Positions 23,111 through 32,780 of a stretch of DNA of 64,000 bases are shown one piece after another. Position 1 is the stretch's first letter, and every line of letters begins with the position of its first letter. This DNA comes from Echinicola sp. 20G. GTDB taxonomy: Bacteria > Bacteroidota > Bacteroidia > Cytophagales > Cyclobacteriaceae. The stretch is from positions 5,353,501-5,417,500 of the forward strand of contig NZ_AP024154.1 in NCBI RefSeq assembly GCF_015533855.1, read 5' to 3'. A program made the translations under genes and the position numbers. Under the pieces are notes generated by a model. The model had not been told where the DNA came from. It searched no databases and was given only the letters and a program-made list of their open reading frames with translations.

Positions 23111-24463
23111 ATGAAAAACAAACTCAAATATATACCCATCATCATGATCATCAGTATCGTGCATTTGTTAAGCTCTTGTCAGGAGTTCCTGGATGACAAG
23201 CCCAATAAGGATATTGTGGTGCCCAAGACTGCCCAGGATATTGAGGCCTTGCTGACCAATTATTCGCGTTTCAATATCAACCCATTGATTACTTTTGTCT
23301 TGGGGCCAGACTATGAAACTACCACGGATCAATGGAACGGACTGGACCCTTGGCAACAGAACGCCTACTTGTGGGAAGAAAGTATTTTCGCACCACTTGA
23401 GGGGTCAACCGATTATAAAGGGATCTATAGGCAGATATTTTATGCCAATATCAGTCTTGACTTAATAGAGGAAGGAATCTCAGGGCCTCCGGAAAAAATA
23501 AGTGAGCTGAGGGGAATGGCCTATTTCCTTAGGGCTTATGCCTACTCCAATATTGCGATGCTATACCTTCCCATTCCCAATTCGTCTTTGGATAATGGTA
23601 ATTATAAAATGCCCTTGAAATTGGTCTCCGACATCAACCAAAGAGCAACGTGGGTTGGAGTCGACGAAGTCTATGACCAAATCATCAAAGATCTGGAAAT
23701 TGCTATTCAGCTTTTGCCAACACAAATTCCTAACCCCATTTATGCCAATAAAACTGCTGCCCAAGCCTTACTTGCCCAGGTTTATATGGTAGCTGGGGAA
23801 TTTGAACAATCGGCAGAAATGGCTGAGGAAGTAATTGATAATGGTCCTGAACTTTTGGATTTCAATGACCTAGACAGTAACCTAGAGTATCCGTTTGAAC
23901 TGTTCAACCAGGAAACCCTTTATTACGCCAAGACGGACGGAAAAATATCGATCACCGCTTCTTCAAGTACCTATATCCCAGAGGAACTTTATGCCTCCTA
24001 TTCCAATGATGATTTACGTAAAGACTTGTTCTTTCAAACTAATGAAGATGGAAGACAGCTGTTTTATGGTTCCTACACTGGGGGATATAACCTGTTTACA
24101 GGAATCTCCCTATCTGAAGCCTACCTGATTGGGGCAGAATCATTGTTCCGGATAGGAGAACTGGAAAAGGGTCTGGAATTACTCAACAGTTTACTGGAAA
24201 AACGGACCAAGGTTGGTGAATTTGTTCCATTGGAAACAAATAACCAAGAAGAAGCCCTTCAATGGATCTGGCAAGAAAGAAAAAAGGAACTCGTCTTCCG
24301 GGGGAGAAGTTGGGAGGACTTTAAAAGAATGGGCAGGGATGGACAAGGACAGACCCAGGCCAGCAGAACTATCAACGGTCAGGAATATACCATTAGTCCC
24401 AATGACCCAAGAACCATCATCAGGATTCCGGATAAGGAACTGGAGCTGGAAGGACAGCTTTAA
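23111..24463 (+). CDS. SusD/RagB-type outer membrane lipoprotein
   Basis: 450 residues. A lipoprotein signal peptide ends at LLSSC (Cys about 23), and EFLDDKPNKDIVVPKT follows in the usual SusD fashion. TPR-like helices carry the RAYAYSNIAMLY and TAAQALLAQVYM segments, and the C-terminal part has AYLIGAESLFRIGELEKGLELLN and IWQERKKELVFRGRSW, the standard SusD end. It is somewhat short for SusD (usually near 500). It would cap the SusC encoded upstream. Plus-strand frames within it are shadows. Confidence 0.88.
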   Translation: MKNKLKYIPIIMIISIVHLLSSCQEFLDDKPNKDIVVPKTAQDIEALLTNYSRFNINPLITFVLGPDYETTTDQWNGLDPWQQNAYLWEESIFAPLEGSTDYKGIYRQIFYANISLDLIEEGISGPPEKISELRGMAYFLRAYAYSNIAMLYLPIPNSSLDNGNYKMPLKLVSDINQRATWVGVDEVYDQIIKDLEIAIQLLPTQIPNPIYANKTAAQALLAQVYMVAGEFEQSAEMAEEVIDNGPELLDFNDLDSNLEYPFELFNQETLYYAKTDGKISITASSSTYIPEELYASYSNDDLRKDLFFQTNEDGRQLFYGSYTGGYNLFTGISLSEAYLIGAESLFRIGELEKGLELLNSLLEKRTKVGEFVPLETNNQEEALQWIWQERKKELVFRGRSWEDFKRMGRDGQGQTQASRTINGQEYTISPNDPRTIIRIPDKELELEGQL

Positions 24464-24464
24464 A

Positions 24465-24501
24465 CAAAAAAATGGGCCGGGAAATCAAAACCCGGCCCAT
24501 T
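24465..24501 (-). terminator. Terminator between convergent genes
   Basis: An 11-bp stem, AATGGGCCGGG (24471-24481) with CCCGGCCCATT (24491-24501). On the minus strand it is followed by TTTTTT, so it mainly ends the DUF6520 gene transcript; susD stops directly before it at 24463. Confidence 0.75.
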
Positions 24502-24525
24502 ACCCTTTAGCGCCTTACCCATAGC

Positions 24526-24810
24526 CTATTCAGCTTCTGGTAATTCACCATGTTTGACAAACTCCCTATCCTCATCTGGACTGATGGGATTGGCACCTGG
24601 ATTGGGCGCATCAAAAAGACATTCGGCATCTTCCTGTTCGTCACAGGTATAGGTACTTTGACTTGGATTGATCCCTGTCACATCATACCAAACGCCACTT
24701 TCCTCGCCATACTGGTTTGTTATGGATTCTGGTGTTGTAAAAGCGAATGCTGCCACCATTGCGGCAGCGAAAACACCTCCTCGTAGGAGGTTCTTTGCGA
24801 AATAATTCAT
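24526..24810 (-). CDS. DUF6520 family small exported protein
   Basis: 94 residues. N-terminal basic/hydrophobic segment (about 8-25, GGVFAAAMVAAFAF), then an acidic mature part with WYDVTG and the pair TCDEQEDAECLF (two Cys), which is the usual DUF6520 layout (W.D.T....YTCD...C). Such peptides are confined to Bacteroidota and are usually encoded next to MauE-like proteins and TlpA/SusC/SusD genes, as here. The function is unknown; a small redox or exported peptide role is possible. The gene ends just before a strong terminator. Confidence 0.8.
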   Translation of the reverse strand: MNYFAKNLLRGGVFAAAMVAAFAFTTPESITNQYGEESGVWYDVTGINPSQSTYTCDEQEDAECLFDAPNPGANPISPDEDREFVKHGELPEAE

Positions 24811-24988
24811 AGTATTGTGTATCTATAAAACAACTAATTCCGGACGCTTTGATCTTATCTGACATTGTAATCTTTCGAGAGGAGCGTTCGGTTTTATCCC
24901 CTACTGTTTGCAGCTAAGTACCTGGTACTCTCACTGCTTTTTATTAGTTAAGTCATCTTAGAATATATTTTGTTGAAAATTGATTTGA

Positions 24989-25432
24989 TTAAGGAATGGA
25001 ACTTATATTCTGTTCTTTATTTTGCTTCCCCTTGAATATGGCCCATATATTGGCAGCCAATAAAAAGAAGTTAAATACTAAATGCTCATTCCACCCTAAT
25101 GCGCTGATCACCCCACCACAGCTGCATGGTACCCGCTGAAATACACCAAGCATGATCATGCCGATATAGGCTGTAAAGATGGACAAGAGAAAAAGACTTA
25201 TCCAAAGGGCCAGAAGCCTTGTCCTCCCATTCAGTAACAGTAAAGCCAATACCAGTTCTATGGCGGGAAGGGTATAAAGAACAATGACGCTTGACCATTC
25301 AGGAAATACCTGGTTGTATATTGACCATTTGGTAGCTTCCCAATCATACCATTTACTGATAGCTGTATAGGTATACACAAAAGCCAAGATATAGGTCAAT
25401 ACTTCTGTCCACCTACTTTTCTGATGGTTCAT
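24989..25432 (-). CDS. MauE/DoxX-like membrane protein
   Basis: 147 residues with four predicted membrane segments (about 8-22, 47-65, 70-92, 115-135). The loop RVPCSCGG (about 103-110) carries the paired Cys typical of MauE/methylamine-utilisation-type proteins, which are linked to disulfide or electron transfer. TLPAIELVLALLLL matches the conserved second segment. It lies upstream of the DUF6520 gene on the same strand with a 178-nt gap. The rest of the gap and the 250 nt upstream show no further gene. Confidence 0.8.
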   Translation of the reverse strand: MNHQKSRWTEVLTYILAFVYTYTAISKWYDWEATKWSIYNQVFPEWSSVIVLYTLPAIELVLALLLLNGRTRLLALWISLFLLSIFTAYIGMIMLGVFQRVPCSCGGVISALGWNEHLVFNFFLLAANIWAIFKGKQNKEQNISSIP

Positions 25433-25684
25433 CTCTTTGTCATTTTCCCTTACTACATTGCTAACGCTACATTTAATCTATTCAAGAAAAATAACCGTTT
25501 AAAACAATTCCAATAATATTTTGCACTAATTAACAAATAGCATTCATATGCTGTAAGACTGTTACAACTCCCTTCTATGCCCTGAAAAAATTGTGATATT
25601 TATCTGATTTACTTATGTTTACCAGCTCAATTGTGTGATTTATTTTTAAATCCCCTCACCGGGGACATATGAAGAAGCTGTACG

Positions 25685-26284
25685 ATGAATAAATTTTTGA
25701 CACCTAAGGAGCTCAAAAATGAATTTGACCCTTACTATAAATTGGATATTTCCGTGTATGAAAAATTAACCCATTATCTCCCTAAAAGGATTTACCGAAG
25801 AAGCGTGATCTTGAAAAATTCCGGTGAAGTAGAAAAATGCGCGAGGTATGTTTACAAAGGTACCCTTGCCATGTTATATCCTTCAGAAAGTGGCAGGGAC
25901 TATAGGGTAAAAATCTTTAAGGCTGGAAGAGTAGCGGTTGACTTACAAAGCTATATGAAGCAAAATCCTTCACCATACATCATCAAAACCCTTGATTATT
26001 CCACTATCCTGGAATTACAACCTGATGGAGAATCGGATCTCTTGGATAAATTGCCAGAAGTAAACAACCTTTCAACTGTCATCAACCAGGCCATTGCCCA
26101 CCACTCAGAAGAATGGGCCCAGATATTTACCTTGCCACTTAAGGAAGGCCTCAAGCTATTGTCTTCCGAACAATTTAAAGTGGAGAGTTCCTATTTAAGC
26201 ATCAAGGACAAGAGCTATCTCTTTAAGTGCTCTGTTTCGAAAATAACCAGGACCATGAAAGAACTCGGGTTGTTAAAAGAGTAA
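25685..26284 (+). CDS. Crp/Fnr-like regulator
   Basis: 199 residues. The N-terminal 110 residues fit a cyclic-nucleotide-binding beta barrel (LPKRIYRRSVILKNSGEV, then YVYKGTLAMLY), and the rest has a long helix and a small helical end (KCSVSKITRTMKELGLLKE) that looks like a helix-turn-helix. The ligand residues of true Crp are not evident, so the inducer is unknown. The gene is alone, 252 nt downstream of the divergently placed MauE-like gene and 177 nt before the terpene synthase gene, which it could regulate. Confidence 0.65.
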   Translation: MNKFLTPKELKNEFDPYYKLDISVYEKLTHYLPKRIYRRSVILKNSGEVEKCARYVYKGTLAMLYPSESGRDYRVKIFKAGRVAVDLQSYMKQNPSPYIIKTLDYSTILELQPDGESDLLDKLPEVNNLSTVINQAIAHHSEEWAQIFTLPLKEGLKLLSSEQFKVESSYLSIKDKSYLFKCSVSKITRTMKELGLLKE

Positions 26285-26461
26285 AAAAGGTATTGTTTAA
26301 CAAATATCTATCATATGACCTCAATTTGTTAAACACCTTATAATCAACACCCTTAAATTTGTTATTCAATTCATCTGCCATTTAGTTTAGGCTACTGTTC
26401 AAGCACTTTTCAAGTCCCTGCCAATTTATATGGCACTGCACTTTGTAATCTAAACAAGCCA

Positions 26462-27403
26462 ATGATGAACCAAGTTTTAAACTCATACACCAAAGGAAAA
26501 GTATTATTGAATCCAAATTTCGGGAGGGTCAATGACCTAGTTCAAACCTGGGCCGAGAAAGGGAATCTATATTATAACAGAGAAGAAAAAAGGAAATGTG
26601 ATCACCAGCAACTCAACAAATTTGCTGCTAGATTATTCCCCTTGGCCAATGAAGAAGAATTACTAAATATCACCAAGCTGTTTTTGGTGCTTTTTTGTTT
26701 GGATGACCGGGCTGATAAATTAAAAGGACAAGTGCGCGTAAACTTTTGGAAAGAACAACTGGACCTATTTTCCTACCATCAAAAAAAAGCTGGTTTGGGA
26801 GCCTGTTGTATAGATGAAGTATACTATGAACTTCATTGGGGCTGGTTCCGCAGACGCACGACTGAAAACAGATTGGGACTGCACCTCATCAAACATATCA
26901 GGAAATTTCTCAAGGCGGGTATGTGGGAGGCAAAGAATCTCGCACGAAGTAAGCCGCCCACAATCATCAAATACATCTATCAGCTTAAGCATTGTTCTGG
27001 TGCTGGCATTGCGTTGGAACTACTTGCCTATCTCGAAAAATCCAATTTACCCCCAGAACTATTCCATCATAAGGAATTAGCACCATTATTCCAGACCATT
27101 ATTGAACTGATCTGTCTTTCCAATGACCTGACGTCTTATGAAAAAGAAGATAAAGTGGGAGATTTTCACAATCTGGTCATTTTACAAGAAATGCAGTACC
27201 ACATAGCCCGTCCGATAGCATTGGATCGAATCAATAAAAGGGTTCAATTCCTAAAAGAAGTTTATTCCAATCAAACCCAAAATATTCTACAAATAGATAT
27301 AGGTCATTACTATCAAAAATCAAAGCTAATTACAGGCATCAATAGCCTTTTAAATGGGATGGAAAAGTGGGTTAAGGATGATACAGGCAGGTATAACCTA
27401 TAA
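26462..27403 (+). CDS. Class I terpene synthase family protein
   Basis: 313 residues, the usual size of bacterial class I terpene cyclases. The aspartate-rich motif reads LDDRAD (Asp 81, Asp 82, Asp 85) and the second metal motif reads NDLTSYEKE at 221-229 (Asn, Ser, Glu), both correctly spaced about 140 residues apart. A final RY pair lies at the C-terminus. The enzyme would ionise a prenyl diphosphate with three Mg2+ and cyclise it, in the cytosol. No prenyltransferase, P450 or other tailoring gene is near, so the product cannot be predicted. The next gene (WG-repeat) follows after 38 nt and might be co-transcribed by chance. Confidence 0.85.
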   Translation: MMNQVLNSYTKGKVLLNPNFGRVNDLVQTWAEKGNLYYNREEKRKCDHQQLNKFAARLFPLANEEELLNITKLFLVLFCLDDRADKLKGQVRVNFWKEQLDLFSYHQKKAGLGACCIDEVYYELHWGWFRRRTTENRLGLHLIKHIRKFLKAGMWEAKNLARSKPPTIIKYIYQLKHCSGAGIALELLAYLEKSNLPPELFHHKELAPLFQTIIELICLSNDLTSYEKEDKVGDFHNLVILQEMQYHIARPIALDRINKRVQFLKEVYSNQTQNILQIDIGHYYQKSKLITGINSLLNGMEKWVKDDTGRYNL

Positions 27404-27441
27404 AATCGATAATCTCTTAAGAAAACGTAACCAACACAGAC

Positions 27442-28683
27442 ATGAAAATAATATCGACACTGATTTTAATTCTGGGTCCCTTCTTAATTCAGGCCCAGCC
27501 AACATTGAAAGGAAGTATGGAAAGTTCATTTAAGGAATACATGCCTTTTGATGGTTCCTACATTCCACTCAAAAACAACAGTTCCATCATGTTGTATGAT
27601 ATGGAAAATCCTTCCCATCCCATTGAGATAAATTGGGAAACAAAATTGTTCAACACGATTCCCTTTCAGATTCAAAACGGACGTTATCTAGAAACCTCAG
27701 GAGATAATTATTTGATCAAGGATATCGAAACCCATAATACCATACTGAAAGTAAGAAAATTATGGGAGTGGAGTGCAAAGGGAGGAATTGGCCAATTGGA
27801 TAAGGAAGGTGAAAAAAGCTTTTCTTACCTATATTTTGACTTTTCTGGGGAACCGATCGACACCTTAACCGAAACAGAATATTTCAGATTATTCCCCACT
27901 GCAGACGAGGGCTTCTTTAGATGGTTCAGTATACTTGGAAGGAATTCTGGAATGCTTCCTTTTTCAGAGGGGCTAACTACCATCAAAAGTCCAGAAAGTT
28001 TATTTGGTTATATGAACAAATCCATGAGGATAATTATAACGCCACAATTCTTGATTTCAGGGAGTTTTTATGAAGGCCTTGCCTCCGTTCAAAACAAGGA
28101 TCATCAATGGGGTTTTATTGATAAAGAAGGTAAAACAGTCATACCATTTAACTACCATGCCCAACCCACACGCTTTTCATGCGGCATGGCCCAGGTTACG
28201 AACAATAAAGGTAAAAAGGGCTATATCAACCCATCAAATGAACTGGTTATCCCAGCGATATATACCTATGCCACCCCATTTTACAAAGGGCATGCACTGG
28301 TGAGAAAAGAGATCAATAGTCCCATCCTCTTGATCAATAAAGAGGGTAAGGTTGTGGAAAGGTATGATTCCAAGTATTATTATTTGGAAGATTTTAACAT
28401 TAAGATCCCCCTTCACTATGAAACCGAAAAGTTTTCTCCAACGCTCAGGCAATTGATGGATACCGGTAAGGCCATTTTCAAAAAAGAAGGACGTTATGGC
28501 CTGATAGATATTCATGGGGACATTATTCTTGATTTCAATTACAAGGTATTGAAAGGTTATAAAAATGGATTAATGCTGGCCAGAACAAGTACTTATGAAA
28601 AGGGAAAAACAGTGGTCAGAAACGGGATAATTGATGAAAGTGGAGAGTTTCTGTTTTTGTTTCAGGAGGGAGATGGGTTTTAA
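27442..28683 (+). CDS. Secreted WG-repeat protein
   Basis: 413 residues with a signal peptide (MKIISTLILILGPFLIQAQ). WG-type beta repeats are clear: QWGFIDKEGKTVIPFNY, KGYINPSNELVIPAIY and RYGLIDIHGDIILDFNY are three well-formed units at about 221-238, 257-273 and 350-367, with a degenerate unit before them. Such proteins bind partners or the cell surface; no enzyme domain is present. It follows the terpene synthase gene by 38 nt and faces the dnaE2 gene, whose stop is 5 nt away. Confidence 0.8.
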   Translation: MKIISTLILILGPFLIQAQPTLKGSMESSFKEYMPFDGSYIPLKNNSSIMLYDMENPSHPIEINWETKLFNTIPFQIQNGRYLETSGDNYLIKDIETHNTILKVRKLWEWSAKGGIGQLDKEGEKSFSYLYFDFSGEPIDTLTETEYFRLFPTADEGFFRWFSILGRNSGMLPFSEGLTTIKSPESLFGYMNKSMRIIITPQFLISGSFYEGLASVQNKDHQWGFIDKEGKTVIPFNYHAQPTRFSCGMAQVTNNKGKKGYINPSNELVIPAIYTYATPFYKGHALVRKEINSPILLINKEGKVVERYDSKYYYLEDFNIKIPLHYETEKFSPTLRQLMDTGKAIFKKEGRYGLIDIHGDIILDFNYKVLKGYKNGLMLARTSTYEKGKTVVRNGIIDESGEFLFLFQEGDGF

Positions 28684-28688
28684 AAACA

Positions 28689-31619
28689 TCACCTCCTCAC
28701 TCCCACTTTGCCCAACTCTTTTACTTCCACTGCATACACCCCAAACTCTTCCACTACTTTGCCAAATATCCTGTAGAACCCTCCTGAGTGGATGGGGTAC
28801 TGTTTGAGTACCGGTGGGAAATGCACTGTATCCAGCCAATCCCCTTTCTCGTCCAGAAAGGTACCGAATGCCATATAGTCGCCCCGCACCGTCCTTACCG
28901 GTTTGGTGGTCACCAAATGTCCCATCAGGCATACCTGCCTGCCTACCAGCTTGGGGAGTTCCCGCACATAGGTCAAGCCATTTCTATCATCATCGGCCAA
29001 TTCAAACGGATCTCCCAAGGTAAAGCCGATCAGTTCTATTTCATCATAGGCATCTTCGAGGGGCTTTCTGGGAAATTTCGGCAATATAAAATCCAGTGGT
29101 TCTTCCGCAAAGATGGCAGCACTGGCAGGCACCTTTTCCATGCGCTTGCCCCTGAAGTTGGCGTGCCACAGCAGTTCTTTTTTTTCCAGCCCCGTAAACC
29201 GGAGTGCCCCTACCCTGATCAGGATATTGAGCTGTTCGGCATCCACCTGGGTACGCTCCATCAGGTCCTCCAAGCTGAGGTAAGCACCATGCCTTTCCCT
29301 TTCTGCCAGAAACCTATCAATGGTCTTCCGCTCCAGGTTCTGCACATGCACAAATCCCACGGTCACCCTGTCCCCGTGGAGAGAAGTAAGGTATGCTCCC
29401 GTATTGACACAGGGGGGAACCACCTTTCCCCCTGCCTTTTTAAGTTCCTGGAAATAAAACTGCGTACCATAGAATCCCCCGAAGTTGTTGATCACCGCCA
29501 CCATAAACTCAATGGGATAGTAGGTCTTTAAAAAAAGGCTCTGGTAGCTTTCCACGGCAAAGGAGGCCGAGTGGGCCTTGGAAAAGGAATAGCCCCCGAA
29601 GGACTCCATCTGACGCCAAACCTCCTTACTGATCTCATCGGGATAGCCCTTTTCCTTACAATTGGCAAAGAATTTCTCCTCGATCAGTTTGAACCGGTTA
29701 TGCGAACGGTACTTGCCCGACATGGCCCTGCGCAGGATATCGGCCTCTCCCATATCCAGTCCTGCAAAGTGGTGGGCCACCTTGATCACATCCTCCTGGT
29801 AGACCATCACCCCATAGGTTTCTTCCAACAGTTCCTTCATCTTGGGATGCAGGTATGGGATATGGTGGGGGTTGTGGAAGCGTTCGATGTACTGCTTCAT
29901 CATGCCCGACTGGGATACTCCGGGGCGGATAATGGAGCTTGCCGCTACCAGGGTCAGGTAATCGTCACATCGAAGCTTTGTCAGCAGCTGCCTCATTGCG
30001 GGGCTCTCGATGTAAAAGCAGCCTATGGTATCCGCCCTTCTGATCTGGTCGGCCACCTTGGGGTCATTGAAAAAGCGTTCCACTTGCCGGATGTCCACTT
30101 CCACCCCGCGGTTGGCCTTGATCAGCCCGATGGCTTCCTTGATGTGCGCCAGTCCCCTTTGGCTCAGGATATCCAGTTTGAAAAGCCCGATCTTCTCTGC
30201 AAGGAACATGTCCACCTGTGCAGTATTGAACCCCTTGGGTGGCCTCTCCATGGCCGTGTATTGAAATATAGGATCCTCACTGATCAGCATGCCCCCCGGG
30301 TGGATGCTCTGGTAGTTGGGGAAGTCCTGCATCAATGCCCCGTATTTGAGGATGGCCCTTTGGATCTTATCCTCAGGTGGACATGCATCCTTCCTTCTGC
30401 GTACCAGTTGGTCGATCTCCGGCTTGGGCAGGCCGAACACCTTCCCCAGTTCCCGGATGATGGCCCTGCCCTGGAAAGTGGAGAACATGCCCAACAGCGC
30501 CACATGGTTCCTGCCATAGCGCTTGAAGATATAATCGATCACCTCGTCCCTGTCCTTCCAGCTGAAGTCCATGTCAAAGTCCGGTGGTGAGGTACGGTGG
30601 GGGTTCAGGAAACGCTCAAAATACAGATCCAGCTTGATGGGGTCCACATCGGTGATCTTCAGGCAATAGGCCACGATAGAGTTGGCCCCCGATCCCCTTC
30701 CCACGTAAAAGAAGCCCCTTTGCTGGGCGTACCTTACCACGTCCAGGACGATCAGGAAATAGGCATTGAAGTTCAGCTCATTGATAATGCGCAGCTCCTT
30801 TTTCACCCTTTCCAATGCCACTGTATTTCCCCTGCCATAGCGGACGGCCAACCCTTCCAGAGCCAGTTTCTCCAAAAGGATCCTGTCATCCTCCTTCGAG
30901 GAGGTAAAATGCTTCTTGTTCTTGTCGGAATGCAGCTCCATGCCGACCCCACAGCTGTCCATTACCTTCAGGGTCTGCTTGAGGATATAGGGGTGTTCGG
31001 CAAAACGGTTCCAGATCTCCAGCTTGTCCCGGAAGTATTCGGTATCCGATGCCATGTCCCCAGCTCCCAGTTTGGAAAGCAAGGTGTTTCCGTCTATGGC
31101 CCGCAAAATCCTGTGCAGGTTGTAGCGGGTCTTGTCCTGATAGGTCACCGGTTGCCAGACCACCCATTTGTCGGGATGTTTTTCCGACTGCCCATTGTAG
31201 AGTTTGATAAGCTGTTCCTGTTTGATACCGATCAGCTCATCGGCTCCCAAGCTTTCCGGCTTCCGGCTGCCAAAAGGGTAGATTGCCCAAACCTCGCTGA
31301 GGGATGGGGTTTCCGGAAAGTCCGACTTCTCCATCAAGTGATGTGAGATAAAGGTATTGATCTCCATCAGGCCCCTGTCATTTTTTGCCAGCAGGATATA
31401 CAGGAGCTGTTGCCCATTGCGTATCTCGGCCCCCAGGATGGGCTTGATCCCCGCATTCCTGCAGAAGTCCACAAAGTCCCAGGCATCTGCAGTGCTGTTG
31501 ATATTGGTCAAGGCCAATGCCTTTACCTTTTTGGCCTTTGCCATGTCCACCAGTTCCTGGGTGCCGATGGTCCCATAGCGGTAGCTGAAATAGGTCTTGC
31601 AGTTCAGGTACATGCTCAC
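28689..31619 (-). CDS. dnaE2: Error-prone DNA polymerase DnaE2 (C-family, SOS mutagenesis)
   Basis: 976 residues. An N-terminal PHP domain (about 1-230), the C-family palm with RGSGANSIVAYCL and PDFDMDFSWKDRDEVI catalytic aspartates (about 315-365), a fingers region, a helix-hairpin-helix and a C-terminal OB domain (LVGRQVCLMGHLVTTKP) are all present. It lacks the beta-binding and tau regions of replicative DnaE, and its length fits the DnaE2/ImuC group. The start overlaps the polymerase gene upstream as GTGA: GTG at 31619, with an alternative ATG at 31613. It would perform translesion synthesis with the Y-family partner under repressor control. Confidence 0.9.
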   Translation of the reverse strand: MSMYLNCKTYFSYRYGTIGTQELVDMAKAKKVKALALTNINSTADAWDFVDFCRNAGIKPILGAEIRNGQQLLYILLAKNDRGLMEINTFISHHLMEKSDFPETPSLSEVWAIYPFGSRKPESLGADELIGIKQEQLIKLYNGQSEKHPDKWVVWQPVTYQDKTRYNLHRILRAIDGNTLLSKLGAGDMASDTEYFRDKLEIWNRFAEHPYILKQTLKVMDSCGVGMELHSDKNKKHFTSSKEDDRILLEKLALEGLAVRYGRGNTVALERVKKELRIINELNFNAYFLIVLDVVRYAQQRGFFYVGRGSGANSIVAYCLKITDVDPIKLDLYFERFLNPHRTSPPDFDMDFSWKDRDEVIDYIFKRYGRNHVALLGMFSTFQGRAIIRELGKVFGLPKPEIDQLVRRRKDACPPEDKIQRAILKYGALMQDFPNYQSIHPGGMLISEDPIFQYTAMERPPKGFNTAQVDMFLAEKIGLFKLDILSQRGLAHIKEAIGLIKANRGVEVDIRQVERFFNDPKVADQIRRADTIGCFYIESPAMRQLLTKLRCDDYLTLVAASSIIRPGVSQSGMMKQYIERFHNPHHIPYLHPKMKELLEETYGVMVYQEDVIKVAHHFAGLDMGEADILRRAMSGKYRSHNRFKLIEEKFFANCKEKGYPDEISKEVWRQMESFGGYSFSKAHSASFAVESYQSLFLKTYYPIEFMVAVINNFGGFYGTQFYFQELKKAGGKVVPPCVNTGAYLTSLHGDRVTVGFVHVQNLERKTIDRFLAERERHGAYLSLEDLMERTQVDAEQLNILIRVGALRFTGLEKKELLWHANFRGKRMEKVPASAAIFAEEPLDFILPKFPRKPLEDAYDEIELIGFTLGDPFELADDDRNGLTYVRELPKLVGRQVCLMGHLVTTKPVRTVRGDYMAFGTFLDEKGDWLDTVHFPPVLKQYPIHSGGFYRIFGKVVEEFGVYAVEVKELGKVGVRR

Positions 31620-32767
31620 CTCCTGTTTTGGATGCCCACGGCACGGTGTACCGCATGGGAACCATACTTTCCCCTGATCCTGTCCATGGCCTGGTACAGC
31701 CTGACGTTTTCCTCGGTATCCTCAAAGAGGTTGATCTGCTGGAAACCACCCACCAGGTGGCTGACCTTGACCCCGATCAGGCGCACGAGCATCCTTCTGT
31801 CATAGAGCTTGGCAAAGAGCTCCTTGGCCTTGGAGAGCAGCACATCATCATTGGCCGTGTAAGGAAGCATGGCCTGCTTGCTGACCGTATCAAAGTTGGC
31901 GTAGCGCAGCTTTACGGTAATACAGCCACAGAGCCTTCTCTGCTTTCTCAACAGGAATGCCACCCTTTCGGTAAGCCGGACCAGTTCACCGTTAAGAAAC
32001 CCCATGTTGATGGTGTCACTGTCAAAGGTTTCCTCCTTTCCGATACTCTTCTGTTCGGTATAGGGGATGACCGGGGAATCGTCCTTTCCGTTGGCCTTTC
32101 GGGAAAGGGTGATCCCACTTTTCCCCAAGAGGTTCTGCATCATGGGCTCGGGGATTTCGGAAAGCAGTTTGATGGTCTCCACCCCCATCCTTCTTAAAAG
32201 TGAAGAGGTCTTTAAGCCTATGCCCGGCATCCTTTCAATGGCCAGTGGGGCTAGGTATCCCTTTTCATGTCCAAAGGGGATTTCCATCTGTCCATTGGGC
32301 TTGGCATCTTCAGTGGCCACCTTGCTGACCAGTTTGTTGGAGGCCAGGGCATAACTGATGGGCAGGCCGGATTCACGGAGTATCCTGGACTTGAGTTCAG
32401 CGGTGAACTGGCTACATCCAAAAAACCGGTCCATTCCTGTCAGGTCGAGGTAAAACTCATCGATGGATGCCTTTTCCACCACCGGCACCTGGTCGCGGAT
32501 GATGTCGGTCACCACCCGGCTATGGTAACTGTAACTGTCCATGTCACCCTGCAGGTATACCGCAGATGGGCAGAGCCTGCGGGCGAGCTTCATGGGCATG
32601 GCGCTGTGGACCCCGAACTTCCGGGCCTCATAGCTACAGGAAGCCACCACTCCACGGTCGGAGTTGCCGCCAATGATCACTGGCTTGTTGTTGAGGGCAC
32701 TGTTTGTCAGCCGGGCGACACTGACAAAGAAGGTGTCCAGATCAAAATGCACCACATTCCTTTTCAT
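31616..32767 (-). CDS. dinB: Y-family DNA polymerase (Pol IV type)
   Basis: 383 residues. The palm is intact: VHFDLDTFFVSVARL near the N-terminus and KASIDEFYLDLTG with the catalytic Asp-Glu pair (about 98-110), so unlike many ImuB proteins it should polymerise. Helix-hairpin-helix IERMPGIGLKTSSLLRRMG at about 190-208 and a little-finger domain follow. It is the promoter-proximal gene of the dnaE2 operon and stands back to back with the LexA-like repressor gene; a TTGGTA repeat region lies between them. In contrast to the ImuA-ImuB-DnaE2 cassette, no ImuA gene is present here. Confidence 0.9.
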   Translation of the reverse strand: MKRNVVHFDLDTFFVSVARLTNSALNNKPVIIGGNSDRGVVASCSYEARKFGVHSAMPMKLARRLCPSAVYLQGDMDSYSYHSRVVTDIIRDQVPVVEKASIDEFYLDLTGMDRFFGCSQFTAELKSRILRESGLPISYALASNKLVSKVATEDAKPNGQMEIPFGHEKGYLAPLAIERMPGIGLKTSSLLRRMGVETIKLLSEIPEPMMQNLLGKSGITLSRKANGKDDSPVIPYTEQKSIGKEETFDSDTINMGFLNGELVRLTERVAFLLRKQRRLCGCITVKLRYANFDTVSKQAMLPYTANDDVLLSKAKELFAKLYDRRMLVRLIGVKVSHLVGGFQQINLFEDTEENVRLYQAMDRIRGKYGSHAVHRAVGIQNRR

Positions 32768-32780
32768 TTGTCCGAACGAT

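Noticed and set aside
29571..30590. 339-codon open frame on the plus strand
   Set aside because: It is antisense to the conserved core of dnaE2, a shadow caused by high G+C codon use.
31616..32767. ImuB (inactive Y-family partner) instead of a Pol IV-type enzyme
   Set aside because: The catalytic aspartates and glutamate (FDLDTFF, SIDEFYLD) are intact and no ImuA gene is next to it.
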